Shown: positions 26,896 to 35,531, counted from the first letter of the stretch. The stretch: 64,000 bases of DNA from Streptomyces brevispora (GCF_007829885.1 NZ_VIWW01000001.1:3658001-3722000); one strand, 5' to 3'. Numbers and translations are program-made. Notes: a model not told the origin generated them from the letters alone.

Positions 26896-28065
26896 TCAAC
26901 TCCTCAGCAGTACGGCGGATGTGGGCACGCCCTCCCCGGCGGTCACCAGGCAGGTCGAGGCGTCCGCGACCTGGGCGGTGGAGACGCCGCGCAACTGCTT
27001 CACGCCCTCGTTGATGAGGTTGAAGCCGTGCACGTACCCCTCGCTGAGACCGCCGCCACCCGTGTTGATCGGCAGCCGTCCCCCGCTCTCCAGCGCACCG
27101 CCCTCGGTGAACGCGGCGCCCTCGCCGCGCCCGCAGAACCCGTACCCCTCCAGGGAGAGCGGGATGAGCGGGGTGAACGCGTCGTAGATCTGGGCGACAT
27201 CGACGTCGTCCGGCCCGAAGTCGGCCTGCTTCCACAGCTGTCGGGCGGCGGCCCAGGCCGGACCGGTGAGCGGGTCGTCGTTCCAGTAGTTGACCATCCC
27301 GTGGTGCTGGGCGGGCAGCCCCTGGGCGACGGAGTGGAGGTAGACGGGCTTCTGCCGGCAGTCCCGGGCCCGTTCGGCGGAGACGATGACGCAGGCCAGC
27401 GCCCCGTCCGTCTCCAGGCAGTTGTCGAAGAGGCAGAGCGGCTCGCTGATCCAGCGCGAGGTCATATACATGTCGCGGGTCAGCGGCCGTTCGTACATCA
27501 CCGCGTCGGGGTTCTGGTTGGCCCGGTTGCGGCAGGCCAGCGCGACGTTGAAGAGATGGTCGCGGGTCGCCCCGTACTCGTGCATGTACCGCCGTGCCAG
27601 CATCCCGATCTCGTCGGCGGGCCGCAGCAGCCCGTACGGGCGGGTCCACTGGGCGGGGGTGGGCAGTTGCACCGCGGTGTTCTTCCAGGGCCGCGGCCCC
27701 GACCCCCGCTTCCGTGACCGCCAGGCGACACCCACGCTCGCCTGGCCGGTCGCCACGGCGGCCGCGAGATGCGCGAGCGTCGCACAGGAGCCGCCGCCCC
27801 CGTAGCCCACCTTGCTGAAGAAGGTGACATCGCCGGCCCCGATGGACTTGGCGACCTCGACCTCGTCGGTCTCCTCCATCGTGTACGAGGCGAACGCGTC
27901 CACCTCCGACGCGGCGATGCCCGCGTCGTCGAGCGCCGCGACGATCGCCCGGCAGGCCAGGGTCTTCTCCGACTCGGGCAGGTGTTTCGCGAACCGCGTC
28001 TGCCCGATCCCGGCTATCGCTGTCTTGTCCTTGAGCGTCGCCACCGCCACCTCCGAAGCCGTCAT
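26896..28065 (-). CDS. Thiolase-like lipid-transfer protein / Ltp-type aldolase candidate
   Basis: A 389-residue thiolase-fold protein, the same length as its paralogue at 16295-17464. Motifs include TAIAGIGQTRFAKHLPESE, GYGGGGSCATLAHLAAAV, VAQIYDAFTPLIPL, GRGEGAAFTEGG and INTGGGGLSEGYVHGFN. The last motif has Tyr-Val-His where the paralogue has Cys-His-Pro, suggesting different chemistry. Tyr residues in YDAF and near the GGGGLSEGY segment fit Ltp2-type retro-aldolases, which cleave side-chain tertiary-alcohol thioesters. It heads an operon with DUF35 and a crotonase. The ATG at 28065 lies 33 bp from the shared operator. Confidence 0.87.
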   Translation of the reverse strand: MTASEVAVATLKDKTAIAGIGQTRFAKHLPESEKTLACRAIVAALDDAGIAASEVDAFASYTMEETDEVEVAKSIGAGDVTFFSKVGYGGGGSCATLAHLAAAVATGQASVGVAWRSRKRGSGPRPWKNTAVQLPTPAQWTRPYGLLRPADEIGMLARRYMHEYGATRDHLFNVALACRNRANQNPDAVMYERPLTRDMYMTSRWISEPLCLFDNCLETDGALACVIVSAERARDCRQKPVYLHSVAQGLPAQHHGMVNYWNDDPLTGPAWAAARQLWKQADFGPDDVDVAQIYDAFTPLIPLSLEGYGFCGRGEGAAFTEGGALESGGRLPINTGGGGLSEGYVHGFNLINEGVKQLRGVSTAQVADASTCLVTAGEGVPTSAVLLRS

Positions 28066-28097
28066 GACTGCTGACAGCGGAGGAGGCTACAGCTAAC

Positions 28098-28112
28098 CTG
28101 ACGGATAGTCAG
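28098..28112. promoter_or_regulatory. Candidate TetR operator 6 (CTGACGGATAGTCAG)
   Basis: It lies in the 106-bp gap between the divergent thiolase operon (start 28065) and the FadD gene (start 28172). It could repress both promoters from one site. Confidence 0.73.
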
Positions 28113-28171
28113 CTACTGCGGTCGGCTGGTGGGGTCGGTCACCGCGGTCCGGTTCGGCGGGAGGGCACGAG

Positions 28172-29731
28172 ATGCGCGGCGACGAGGAATGGTCCACCGT
28201 CCCGAACCTGGTACGGAAGGCGGCCGAGCGGTACGGCGACCGCGAGGCGGTGGTCGAGGGCCGCACCAGGATCACGTACACGGAACTCGGCGAACGCGTG
28301 GAGCGGGCCGCCGCCGCGTGCATGGCCTCGGGGGTGGAACCGGGGGACCGGGTGGCGGTCTGGGCGCCCAACACCCTGGACTGGATCGTCTCCGCGCTGG
28401 GCGCGGTGACGGCCGGCGCGGTCCTGGTCCCCCTCAACACCCGCTTCAAGGGCACGGAGGCGGCGTACGTCCTGGAACGCAGCCGCGCGAAGCTGCTCTT
28501 CGTCACGGGCACCTTCCTCGGTACGTCGTACGTGGCGTCCCTGCGCCGTGCCGAGGTCGAACTCCCGCACCTGGAGAAGGTGGTGGTGCTCGCCGACGCG
28601 GCGCCCGACGACTACGTCACCTGGAAGGACTTCCTGGCCTCGGGGGAGCGGATCTCTCCCGGGCGGGTACGGGAACGGGCGGACGCGATCCCCTCGTCCG
28701 CCCCCTCCGACATCATCTACACCTCGGGCACCACGGGCCGCCCCAAGGGCGCGGTCATCAGCCACGCCCAGACCCTGCGCTGCTACCAGATCTGGAGCGA
28801 GCTGGCCGGTCTGCGCGAGGGCGACCGCTATCTGATCGTGAACCCGTTCTTCCACACCTTCGGCTACAAGGCGGGCGTCATCGCCTGCCTGATGCGGGGC
28901 GCGACGATGATCCCGCAGCCGGTCTTCAACGTGGACACGGTCCTCGCCAACATCGCCGCCGAGCGCATCTCCGTCCTCCCCGGCCCGCCCACCCTCCACC
29001 AGTCGCTCCTGGACCACCCGGCCCGCTCCGGCCACGACCTCTCGGCGCTCCGCCTGGTCGTGACGGGCGCGGCGGTGGTCCCGCTCCGACTGGTGGAGCG
29101 CCTGCGCACCGAACTCGGCATCGCCACGGTCCTGACCGCCTACGGCCTCTCCGAGGCGAGCGGCATCGTCTCGATGTGCCGCCGCGGCGACCCGGCGGAG
29201 GTCATCGCCGCCACCTCCGGCCGGGCGATCCCCGGCACGGAGATCCGCGTCCTGGCCGCCCCGGGCGAGCCGGGCGAGGTCCTGGTCCGCGGGTTCAACG
29301 TGATGCGGGGCTACTTCGAGGACCCGGAGACCACGGCCGCCACGATCACCTCGGACGGCTGGCTGCACACCGGCGACGTGGGCGTCGTCGAGGAGGACGG
29401 CAGCCTGCGCATCACGGACCGGATCAAGGACATGTTCATCGTCGGCGGCTTCAACGCCTACCCCGCGGAGATCGAACAGCTCCTGGGCCTGCACCCGGAC
29501 GTGGCGGACGTCGCGGTCATCGGCATCCCCGACCCCCGCCTCGGCGAGGTCGGCAAGGCCTACGTGGTCCGCCGGCCGGGCGCGACGGTGACGGCCGACG
29601 ACCTGGTCGCCTGGGCGCGGCGCGAGATGGCGAACTACAAGGTGCCCAGGGCGGTGGAGTTCGTGACGGAGCTGCCGCGCAACGCCGGCGGCAAGGTGGT
29701 GAAGGGGGAGTTGCGGGGGCGGGGGCGCTGA
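28172..29731 (+). CDS. Acyl-CoA synthetase (AMP-forming, FadD family)
   Basis: A 519-residue ANL-superfamily ligase that activates a carboxylic acid through an acyl-AMP to its CoA ester. Core motifs are the A3 P-loop YTSGTTGRPKGA (about 190), VTGAAVVPLRLVERLR, LTAYGLSEASG (A5), GWLHTGDVGVVEEDG (A7), RIKDMFIVGGFNAYPAEIE (A8) and the catalytic Lys in NAGGKVVKGEL (A10). Overall it resembles the FadD3/FadD17 style of actinobacterial ligases used for sterol-ring or short-branched acids, but specificity is not readable. ATG 28172 follows GGGAGG. It is divergent from the thiolase operon, with a shared operator. It is the second acid-activating enzyme near the TetR gene. Confidence 0.9.
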   Translation: MRGDEEWSTVPNLVRKAAERYGDREAVVEGRTRITYTELGERVERAAAACMASGVEPGDRVAVWAPNTLDWIVSALGAVTAGAVLVPLNTRFKGTEAAYVLERSRAKLLFVTGTFLGTSYVASLRRAEVELPHLEKVVVLADAAPDDYVTWKDFLASGERISPGRVRERADAIPSSAPSDIIYTSGTTGRPKGAVISHAQTLRCYQIWSELAGLREGDRYLIVNPFFHTFGYKAGVIACLMRGATMIPQPVFNVDTVLANIAAERISVLPGPPTLHQSLLDHPARSGHDLSALRLVVTGAAVVPLRLVERLRTELGIATVLTAYGLSEASGIVSMCRRGDPAEVIAATSGRAIPGTEIRVLAAPGEPGEVLVRGFNVMRGYFEDPETTAATITSDGWLHTGDVGVVEEDGSLRITDRIKDMFIVGGFNAYPAEIEQLLGLHPDVADVAVIGIPDPRLGEVGKAYVVRRPGATVTADDLVAWARREMANYKVPRAVEFVTELPRNAGGKVVKGELRGRGR

Positions 29732-29793
29732 CTTGTCACCCCGTGGGGTGAGGCTGGTGGCGGGCTCCTGCCGGCCTCGGCATGGTGAGAGGT

Positions 29794-30069
29794 ATGGCAA
29801 CCAAGAAGTACACGGTTACGCTGCCGGAGGAGCTTGCGGAGGAAATCCGGACCGAGGTGGGGCCGGGGGCGTTCAGCGCGTATGTCACCCGCGCCATAGA
29901 GCGTCAGCGCGAGCACGACCGGCTGGGGGAGCTGGTGGACCGGCTGGAGGGCGAGTACGGCCCGGTGACGGATGCTGATCTGGCGGCGGCCGAGACCGAG
30001 CGGCGTGAGATCGAGCGGTGGTTCGAGGGGCAGGAAGCGGGCGCGGCGCCGCACCGGAAGGCGGCCTGA
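29794..30069 (+). CDS. Ribbon-helix-helix antitoxin
   Basis: A 91-residue antitoxin. The N-terminal RHH strand-helix-helix is KKYTVTLPEELAEEIRTEV, then GAFSAYVTRAIERQREHDRL. The acidic C-terminus (VTDADLAAAETERREIERWF) should bind the toxin. ATG 29794 follows GAGAGG; a GTG at 29782 is a less likely start. It overlaps the PIN toxin by 1 nt. It should repress its own promoter in the 62 bp after FadD. The pair sits between FadD and afsS and looks like an independent insertion. Confidence 0.85.
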   Translation: MATKKYTVTLPEELAEEIRTEVGPGAFSAYVTRAIERQREHDRLGELVDRLEGEYGPVTDADLAAAETERREIERWFEGQEAGAAPHRKAA

Positions 30070-30464
30070 TGTCCGACCTCTCGTACGTACTGGACTGTGA
30101 GGGCCTCTCCCGGGCCGCACTCGGAGATCCCGGGATGAAGGCCCTCCTCAAGGACTCCCACCGTTCGGGTATTCGCGTGGTGACCAGCGCGATGACCTTG
30201 GTCGAGGCGTATCACGGCAAGGTCCGGAAGCCCGTCTGGGACTGGGCGATGGCGGGCGTCGTGGTCGAGCCCGTCGCCAAGGACGTCGCCGACGAGGCGA
30301 TTCGCTTGCTCCTGTCCACCGGCCTGCACGGCCACAAGTACGCCATCGACGCGGCCCTCGCGGTGATCGCGGGGAGGCAGCGGGGACGGGTGGTGGTGTT
30401 CACCTCGAACGAGGACGACATGGGGAAGCTGTGCGGGGCGGGGGTGCGGGTCCGGGGGTTGTAA
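30069..30464 (+). CDS. PIN-domain toxin (VapC-like ribonuclease)
   Basis: A 131-residue PIN-domain protein. Acidic active-site candidates are the Asp in YVLDCEGLSRA (residue 9), the Glu in TSAMTLVEAYHG (about 46), the Asp in KYAIDAALAVIA (about 95) and the Asp pair in FTSNEDDMGKL (about 116). By family it is a Mg-dependent RNase neutralised by the upstream antitoxin. The start ATG overlaps the antitoxin stop (TGATG). A hairpin terminator follows at 30479-30502. A first-residue change from the usual LIDTS to VLDCE is noted but the Asp is kept, so it is probably functional. Confidence 0.85.
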   Translation: MSDLSYVLDCEGLSRAALGDPGMKALLKDSHRSGIRVVTSAMTLVEAYHGKVRKPVWDWAMAGVVVEPVAKDVADEAIRLLLSTGLHGHKYAIDAALAVIAGRQRGRVVVFTSNEDDMGKLCGAGVRVRGL

Positions 30465-30478
30465 GGGGTGCGGGAGAG

Positions 30479-30502
30479 GGCCCGAGCCGTGTGGCTCGGG
30501 CC
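30479..30502. terminator. Hairpin terminator after the PIN toxin
   Basis: A perfect 10-bp stem GGCCCGAGCC (30479-30488), loop GTGT, GGCTCGGGCC (30493-30502). It can serve both the toxin gene and the convergent afsS transcript. The rest of 30503-30693 has no gene. Confidence 0.85.
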
Positions 30503-30693
30503 ACTCCGGCTGCTCAGGTTGCGTGCATGTCCTGGGTCGTTACCGAGGTTGCGTGGGGGCTATGGCGAAACCCTTGAGGCTGAAAGTGGTTGAACGTTGG
30601 CGCAATCCCTGCTGAGCGTCCGGGCGCGGACACGCAGCGGCCGCGACGGCTCCCCCTCCGCGCCGCCGCGGCCGTATCCCCGTGCAGGTTGGA

Positions 30694-30885
30694 CTAGTTG
30701 GCCGGCTCGGACGTCGCGTGGGCGTCGGTCGGCTTCACCGGCTCGGACGTCGCGTGGGCGTCGGTCGGCTTCAGCGGCTTTACCGGCTTCGCGGGCTCGC
30801 TGGTCGCGTGCGCGTCCTGAGTGGTGATCTCCTCGCCGGTGGCGTGCGCGTCGGTCGGCTTGAGGCTGTCCTTGTTGGCGGCCAT
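30694..30885 (-). CDS. afsS: AfsS-like small regulatory protein with DAHAT repeats
   Basis: A 63-residue protein, the length of Streptomyces AfsS (AfsR2), which stimulates antibiotic production when expressed from its AfsR-activated promoter. The sequence is almost wholly repetitive: DAHAT occurs four times (TDAHATGE, QDAHATSEP, TDAHATSEP twice) separated by KP-rich linkers. ATG 30885 follows AGGAG. It is on the same strand as, and downstream of, the AfsR gene, as in S. coelicolor. An AfsR-type direct repeat lies at 31058-31076 and a strong hairpin lies in the leader. The protein has no predicted fold and no biochemical activity is known. Confidence 0.88.
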   Translation of the reverse strand: MAANKDSLKPTDAHATGEEITTQDAHATSEPAKPVKPLKPTDAHATSEPVKPTDAHATSEPAN

Positions 30886-30925
30886 GAAGGTCAACTCCTG
30901 AAAAGTTGGGCGTATGGGTCGGTCA

Positions 30926-30965
30926 GGCCCGCCCGGCTGTTCCCCCGTGGACTGCCGGGCGGGCC
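30926..30965 (-). terminator. Strong hairpin in the afsS leader (afsR terminator or attenuator)
   Basis: A perfect 12-bp stem: GGCCCGCCCGGC (30926-30937) and GCCGGGCGGGCC (30954-30965), loop 16 nt. It lies downstream of the SARP-type repeats and about 40 nt before the afsS ATG. A transcript from the afsS promoter must cross it. It could end afsR transcription and also attenuate afsS. Confidence 0.72.
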
Positions 30966-31057
30966 TTGCTGGGCCGTTCACCCTAATCGGTGAGGCCGCA
31001 CGCCGATCCGTCTGCCCCCCGACGCGGCGGATCGATGACTAGAGAGTGGCGTGCGGC

Positions 31058-31076
31058 GATAAACGATTGATGAACG
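31058..31076 (-). promoter_or_regulatory. SARP-type direct repeat: candidate AfsR site for afsS
   Basis: On the gene strand the sequence is CGTTCATC and CGTTTATC, starting 11 bp apart (top-strand GATAAACG at 31058-31065, GATGAACG at 31069-31076). Direct 7-8-bp repeats with an 11-bp period are the hallmark of SARP operators, including AfsR at afsS. A possible -10 (TAGTCA, top-strand 31036-31041) lies 16 bp further. The site is only 11 bp from the afsR stop. Confidence 0.75.
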
Positions 31077-31086
31077 CCGGGCAGGG

Positions 31087-34053
31087 TCAGGCCACGGCGG
31101 CCGGGTTGAGGAGCCGGCGCACCGTTTCGGCCTCCGGGGAGCCGAGCTCCTCGAAGATCGACAACGCCTTGCTCCAGCAGACCTGCGCCCGGTCGGTCTG
31201 TCCGATGACCGCCAGGGCCTGGCCGAGGACCGTCAGTACATTGGCCCTGCGCCAGTCCCCGCCAATGCCCCGGAGTACGGCCAGCGCTTGTTCCGCGTGG
31301 GCCGCCGCCTGGGGCGCTTCCTGTTCCGCCAGGTGCAGTTCGGCCAGCCGGAAGAGCGTCATGCCGTGCCACAACTGCTGCCGGCTCTCCCGGAAGATGC
31401 GCAATGCCTCCAGCAGCACGTTCTGCGCCCCGGCGGTCTGCTGGCTGCCGATGAGCGCCAGCCCGAGTGCGTACTTGCCGTTGGCGAGGCGCAGGGCCAG
31501 GCCGGTGGCGTCGTCCTCGTAGATGGCGACGCCCTGCTGGGCGAGCTGAACGGCGCTCGTGGTCCGGCCGGTCGCGAGGTGCACGCGCGAGAGGTTGCAC
31601 AGCGCTGCCGCCTCGCCGGGCTTGTTGCCGTCGGCGCGGAACGCGGTCATGGCCTGCGAGAAATGGGACTCCGCGTCTTCGTGACGGTTCTCGTAGAGGG
31701 CGATGATGCCCAGCTGGTTGGGGGCCTGTCCCTGCGAAACCGGGTCCTGCGTCAGGCGCCCCAGGTTCAGGGCCCTGATCGCCTGGGTCTCCGCCTCGGC
31801 GAAACGGCCCGAGACGCTGTGGACGTGGGACAGCATGGTGCGGGCCCTGGCCTCGGCCTGTGCCTCGCAGGCGGCCTCGGCCGCCTGCGCAACGGATGTG
31901 GCCGCCGTGGCGAACTGGTGTGAGTTCGCTCCCGACTCACCCAGGTCGACCACGGCCATCAGCAGATCCGATGCGCGTCGTGGCATCCCGATGGTGGCCG
32001 ACTGCCGCGCACAGGCGAGCAGCCCGCTGGACTCGGTGAACAGCCAGTCCAGCGCGGCCTCGCGGACCTGGAAGACAAGCCCCGGGTACGTGGTGCGCGA
32101 GAAGTGGTCGAGCACGCGCTCCCCCGGCCGCTCCAGCGCGTACACCCCCGCCGCCGTGGCCAGATAGAAGTCCAGCAGCCGCGACAGCGCCGACTCCCGC
32201 TCCACCGGCGTCTGTTCGTCCCGCTCGGCGCAGGAGCGCGCGTAGAGGCGCACCAGGTCGTGGTAGCGGTAGCGGCCCGGGGCCGCCGATTCCACGAGGG
32301 ACGTGTCGACCAGGGCCTCCAGGAGGTCCTCCGCCGCGTGCGTCTCCAGGTCCAGCAGGGCGGCCGCGGCGGCGAGGGAGATGTCGGGGCCGTCCGCGAG
32401 GCCCAGGAGGCGGAAGGCGCGGGCCTGGGCGGGTTCCAGCTGGCCGTAGCCGAGTTCGAAGGTGGCCTTCACGGCGAGGTCGCCCGCCTGGAGTTCGTCC
32501 AGGCGGCGGCGTTCGTCGGCGAGCTTGGCGGCCAGGACCGAGACCGTCCAGGTGCGGCGGGAGGCCAGGCGGGAGGCGGCGATGCGGATGGCCAGCGGGA
32601 GGAAGCCGCAGGCGGCGACGACGTCGAGGGCCGCCTTGCGCTCGGAGTTGATGCGCTCCTCGCCCACGATGCGGGTGAAGAGCTGGAGCGCCTCCTCGGG
32701 CGACATCACGTCCAGGTCGACCAGGTGCGCGCCCGCCAGGTCCACCATCCTGACCCGGCTGGTGACCAGCGCCGCGCAGCCCGTCGTGCCGGGGAGCAGG
32801 GGGCGGATCTGGGCCGCGTCGTGGGCGTTGTCCAGGAGGATCAGGATGCGGCGGCCGTCGAGCGTGGAGCGGTAGAGCGCGGCGCGTTCGTCGAGGGAGT
32901 CGGGGATCGCCGAGTCCGCCGTGCCCAGGGCGCGCAGGAACGCGCCGAGCACCGTCTCCGGTTCGGCGGCGCGGGAGCCCGCGCCCTGGAGGTCGACGTA
33001 CAGCTGGCCGTCCGGGAAGTGCTTGCGGGCCTGGTGCGCGACGTGGACGGCGAGGGTCGTCTTGCCGACGCCGCCGATGCCGGCCAGTGCGGAGACGGCC
33101 ATGACGGAGCCCTCGGCGGTGGCGATGCGGTTGCCCAGTTCCCGTACGAAGGAGGCGCGGCCCGTGAAGTCCGGGACGGTGGCCGGGAGTTGCGCCGGGC
33201 GGATTGGTGCGGCGGCCGGGGTGGGCTGGTCGGCCGGGCGGGCCAGCTCCTCGTCGGCCCGCAGGATGCGCTGCTGGAGCTGGGCGAGTTCGGGGCGCGG
33301 GTCGACGCCCAGTTCCTCGGCGAGCAGCCGGCGCGTGTCCGCGTAGACGGCGAGGGCCTCGGCCTGGCGGCCACTGCGGTACAGAGCCACCATCAGGAGT
33401 TCGCGCAGCCGTTCGCGCAGCGGGTGCGCGGCGGTGAGCGCGGTCAGTTCGGAGACCGCCTCCGCGTGGCAGCCGACCTCCAGGTCCAGATCCAGCCGGG
33501 TCTCGGTGAGCTGGAGCCGCCACTCCTCCAGCCGGGTGCGCTGGTTCTCGGCATAGGGGCCGGGTACGGAGGCCAGCGCCTCGCCGTCCCACAGGGCGAG
33601 CGCCTTGTTCAGCAGCGCCCTGGCCCGGTCGCGGTCGCCCGCGGTGCGGGCCTTGTCGGCGTCGGCGGCCAGTTCCTCGGCCACGGTCACATCGAGCGCG
33701 CCGGGCCCCGTCCGCATCGCGTACCCGCCGGAATCGCTCGCCAGGGTCTGCGGGCCCAGGTTCTTGCGCAGCCGGGAGGCGTACGTACGCACGGCGGCCA
33801 GTGCCTGCGAGGGCGGGTCGTCGCCCCAGATGGCGTCGATCAGTTCGGCGGCCGTGACGGTGTGCCCGTCGCGCAGCAGGAGAGCCGTCAGCAGGGCGCG
33901 CTGCTGCGGCGAGCCGGGGGGCAGCGTCTCGCCGCCCCGCCGGGCCCGTACCGGGCCGAGTACGGAGAAGCGCAGTTCCGTGTCGTCCGCCGGTCGTTGC
34001 TCCGGAGCTCGCTGTTCCGGAACGCGCACCCGCGGCCCGTCGTCAAGGCCCAT
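31087..34053 (-). CDS. afsR: AfsR-family SARP regulator with NB-ARC ATPase and TPR domains
   Basis: A 988-residue regulator (S. coelicolor AfsR has 993). An N-terminal OmpR-like DNA-binding domain (about 25-120; PPGSPQQRALLTALLLRDG, VRTYASRLRKNLG) is followed by the bacterial transcriptional activation domain (to about 270). An NB-ARC ATPase comes next, with P-loop GIGGVGKTT (325-333) and LDNAHDAAQIRPLLPG, and TPR repeats lie in about 690-960. AfsR is phosphorylated by AfsK and activates afsS. ATG 34053 has AGGAGG upstream. Its start is preceded by VPEQRAPEQRP-like text, which resembles known AfsR N-termini. It is divergent from the amidohydrolase gene across 236 bp. Confidence 0.9.
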   Translation of the reverse strand: MGLDDGPRVRVPEQRAPEQRPADDTELRFSVLGPVRARRGGETLPPGSPQQRALLTALLLRDGHTVTAAELIDAIWGDDPPSQALAAVRTYASRLRKNLGPQTLASDSGGYAMRTGPGALDVTVAEELAADADKARTAGDRDRARALLNKALALWDGEALASVPGPYAENQRTRLEEWRLQLTETRLDLDLEVGCHAEAVSELTALTAAHPLRERLRELLMVALYRSGRQAEALAVYADTRRLLAEELGVDPRPELAQLQQRILRADEELARPADQPTPAAAPIRPAQLPATVPDFTGRASFVRELGNRIATAEGSVMAVSALAGIGGVGKTTLAVHVAHQARKHFPDGQLYVDLQGAGSRAAEPETVLGAFLRALGTADSAIPDSLDERAALYRSTLDGRRILILLDNAHDAAQIRPLLPGTTGCAALVTSRVRMVDLAGAHLVDLDVMSPEEALQLFTRIVGEERINSERKAALDVVAACGFLPLAIRIAASRLASRRTWTVSVLAAKLADERRRLDELQAGDLAVKATFELGYGQLEPAQARAFRLLGLADGPDISLAAAAALLDLETHAAEDLLEALVDTSLVESAAPGRYRYHDLVRLYARSCAERDEQTPVERESALSRLLDFYLATAAGVYALERPGERVLDHFSRTTYPGLVFQVREAALDWLFTESSGLLACARQSATIGMPRRASDLLMAVVDLGESGANSHQFATAATSVAQAAEAACEAQAEARARTMLSHVHSVSGRFAEAETQAIRALNLGRLTQDPVSQGQAPNQLGIIALYENRHEDAESHFSQAMTAFRADGNKPGEAAALCNLSRVHLATGRTTSAVQLAQQGVAIYEDDATGLALRLANGKYALGLALIGSQQTAGAQNVLLEALRIFRESRQQLWHGMTLFRLAELHLAEQEAPQAAAHAEQALAVLRGIGGDWRRANVLTVLGQALAVIGQTDRAQVCWSKALSIFEELGSPEAETVRRLLNPAAVA

Positions 34054-34253
34054 TGCCGCCTCCTGTCCTGCTCGCCGCCACTGCCCTGTTCCGCACCGCA
34101 CATGTCGGGACACCGCCGAGGAGATCCGGATTGCTCCATACCGTTGGTATCGCCGTCAACAGTCTGCCTTGTGAAGGGCGGACGCGTCAGCAGTGGGTGA
34201 CTCTCTGCACGAGCTCTGGACAACGATTGTGGAACGGAGCCTCGCGCAGATAG

Positions 34254-34268
34254 CTGACGGTTCGTCAG
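34254..34268. promoter_or_regulatory. Candidate TetR operator 7 (CTGACGGTTCGTCAG)
   Basis: Arms CTGACGG and TCGTCAG around one base. It lies 21 bp upstream of the amidohydrolase ATG at 34290, and 200 bp from the divergent afsR start. Confidence 0.74.
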
Positions 34269-34289
34269 ATCGACGCTACCGTGGAACGC

Positions 34290-35522
34290 ATGGAGACCTT
34301 CCCGAAGATCATCTCGGTGGACGACCACACGGTGGAGCCCCCTCATGTCTGGCGGGACCGGCTCCCGTCCAGGTACGCGGACTCCGGTCCGCGCATCGTC
34401 CGCGCGCCGCTCAAGGAAATGACGTTCATGGGCGGCAAGTTCGCACCCGTGATGGGCGCGAAGGGCGACGATGGCCCGGTCGGTGACTGGTGGGTGTACG
34501 AGGACCTGCACCGCCCGCTCACTCGCCTGGACACGTCCGTCGGCTATGACAGGGACGAGATCAAGCTCGAAGTGATCACTTACGAGCAGATGCGTCCCGG
34601 TTCGTTCTCGGTGCCCGAGCGGCTCGCCGACATGGACATCAACCACGTGCAGTCCGCGCTCTGTTTCCCGACCTTCCCCCGCTTCTGCGGCCAGACCTTC
34701 ACCGAAGCGAAGGACCGTGAACTCGGGCTGCTCGGGGTGCGCGCGTACAACGACTGGATGGTCGACGAGTGGTGCGGCCCGCAGGCTCACGGCCGGCTCA
34801 TCCCCCTCACCCTGGTCCCGCTGTGGGACGCGCGACTGGCCGCCGACGAGGTCAGGCGCAACGCGGCGCGCGGAGTGAGGGCGGTGGCGTTCTCCGAAAT
34901 ACCTCCACATCTTGGGCTGCCGTCCATTCATGCGGACGATTGGGATCCGTTCCTCCAGGCCTGCGACGAGACGGGGACGGTGATCGCCATGCACATCGGC
35001 TCGTCCTCCAGGATGCCGTCCACCTCGGCCGACGCCCCGCCCGCCGTCGGCTCCACGATCACCTTCGCCAACTGCTGCTTCTCGATGGTCGACTGGCTGA
35101 TGAGCGGCAAGTTCGAGCGCTTCCCGAACCTGCGGATCATGTACGCGGAGGGTCAGATCGGCTGGATTCCGTACATTCTGGAGCGCGCCGACGTGGTCTG
35201 GGAGGAGAACCGCGGCTGGGGCGGAGTGGCGGACAAGGTCCACCGGCCGCCGTCGGAGCTGTTCACCGGGCACGTCTACGGCTGCTTCTTCGACGATGCC
35301 TTCGGACTGAAGAACCTGGACGCGATCGGCGTCGGCAATGTGCTGTACGAGACGGACTACCCGCACTCCGACTCGACCTGGCCCAAGTCCCGCGAGGTCG
35401 GCGAGGAGCAGATGGGGCACCTGGACGCGGACGTGGTGGACCGCATCGTGCGCCGCAACGCGATCGACCTGCTCGGGCTGACCCCGGACGGCCTGTGGGC
35501 GGGCCCCGGCACGGGGGCGTGA
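34290..35522 (+). CDS. Amidohydrolase 2 family protein (ACMSD-like)
   Basis: A 410-residue TIM-barrel metal hydrolase or decarboxylase of the amidohydrolase-related family. The first-strand motif reads SVDDHTVEP, with Asp-Asp-His where many members have His-x-His or Asp-x-His. Metal ligands may also include His in IAMHIGSSSRMPS (strand 5) and Asp in YETDYPHSDSTWP (strand 8). Sterol-catabolic and aromatic-catabolic clusters often contain such genes, though their substrates vary. ATG 34290 lies three codons into the frame that begins with GTG 34281; ATG is preferred by family comparison. The operator at 34254-34268 connects it to the TetR regulon. Confidence 0.87.
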   Translation: METFPKIISVDDHTVEPPHVWRDRLPSRYADSGPRIVRAPLKEMTFMGGKFAPVMGAKGDDGPVGDWWVYEDLHRPLTRLDTSVGYDRDEIKLEVITYEQMRPGSFSVPERLADMDINHVQSALCFPTFPRFCGQTFTEAKDRELGLLGVRAYNDWMVDEWCGPQAHGRLIPLTLVPLWDARLAADEVRRNAARGVRAVAFSEIPPHLGLPSIHADDWDPFLQACDETGTVIAMHIGSSSRMPSTSADAPPAVGSTITFANCCFSMVDWLMSGKFERFPNLRIMYAEGQIGWIPYILERADVVWEENRGWGGVADKVHRPPSELFTGHVYGCFFDDAFGLKNLDAIGVGNVLYETDYPHSDSTWPKSREVGEEQMGHLDADVVDRIVRRNAIDLLGLTPDGLWAGPGTGA

Positions 35523-35531
35523 ACCGCGGGG

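Noticed and set aside
30694..30885. Multi-core RiPP precursor peptide
   Set aside because: DAHAT repeats look like core peptides, but no modifying enzyme is nearby; length, position after an AfsR gene and SARP repeats identify AfsS.
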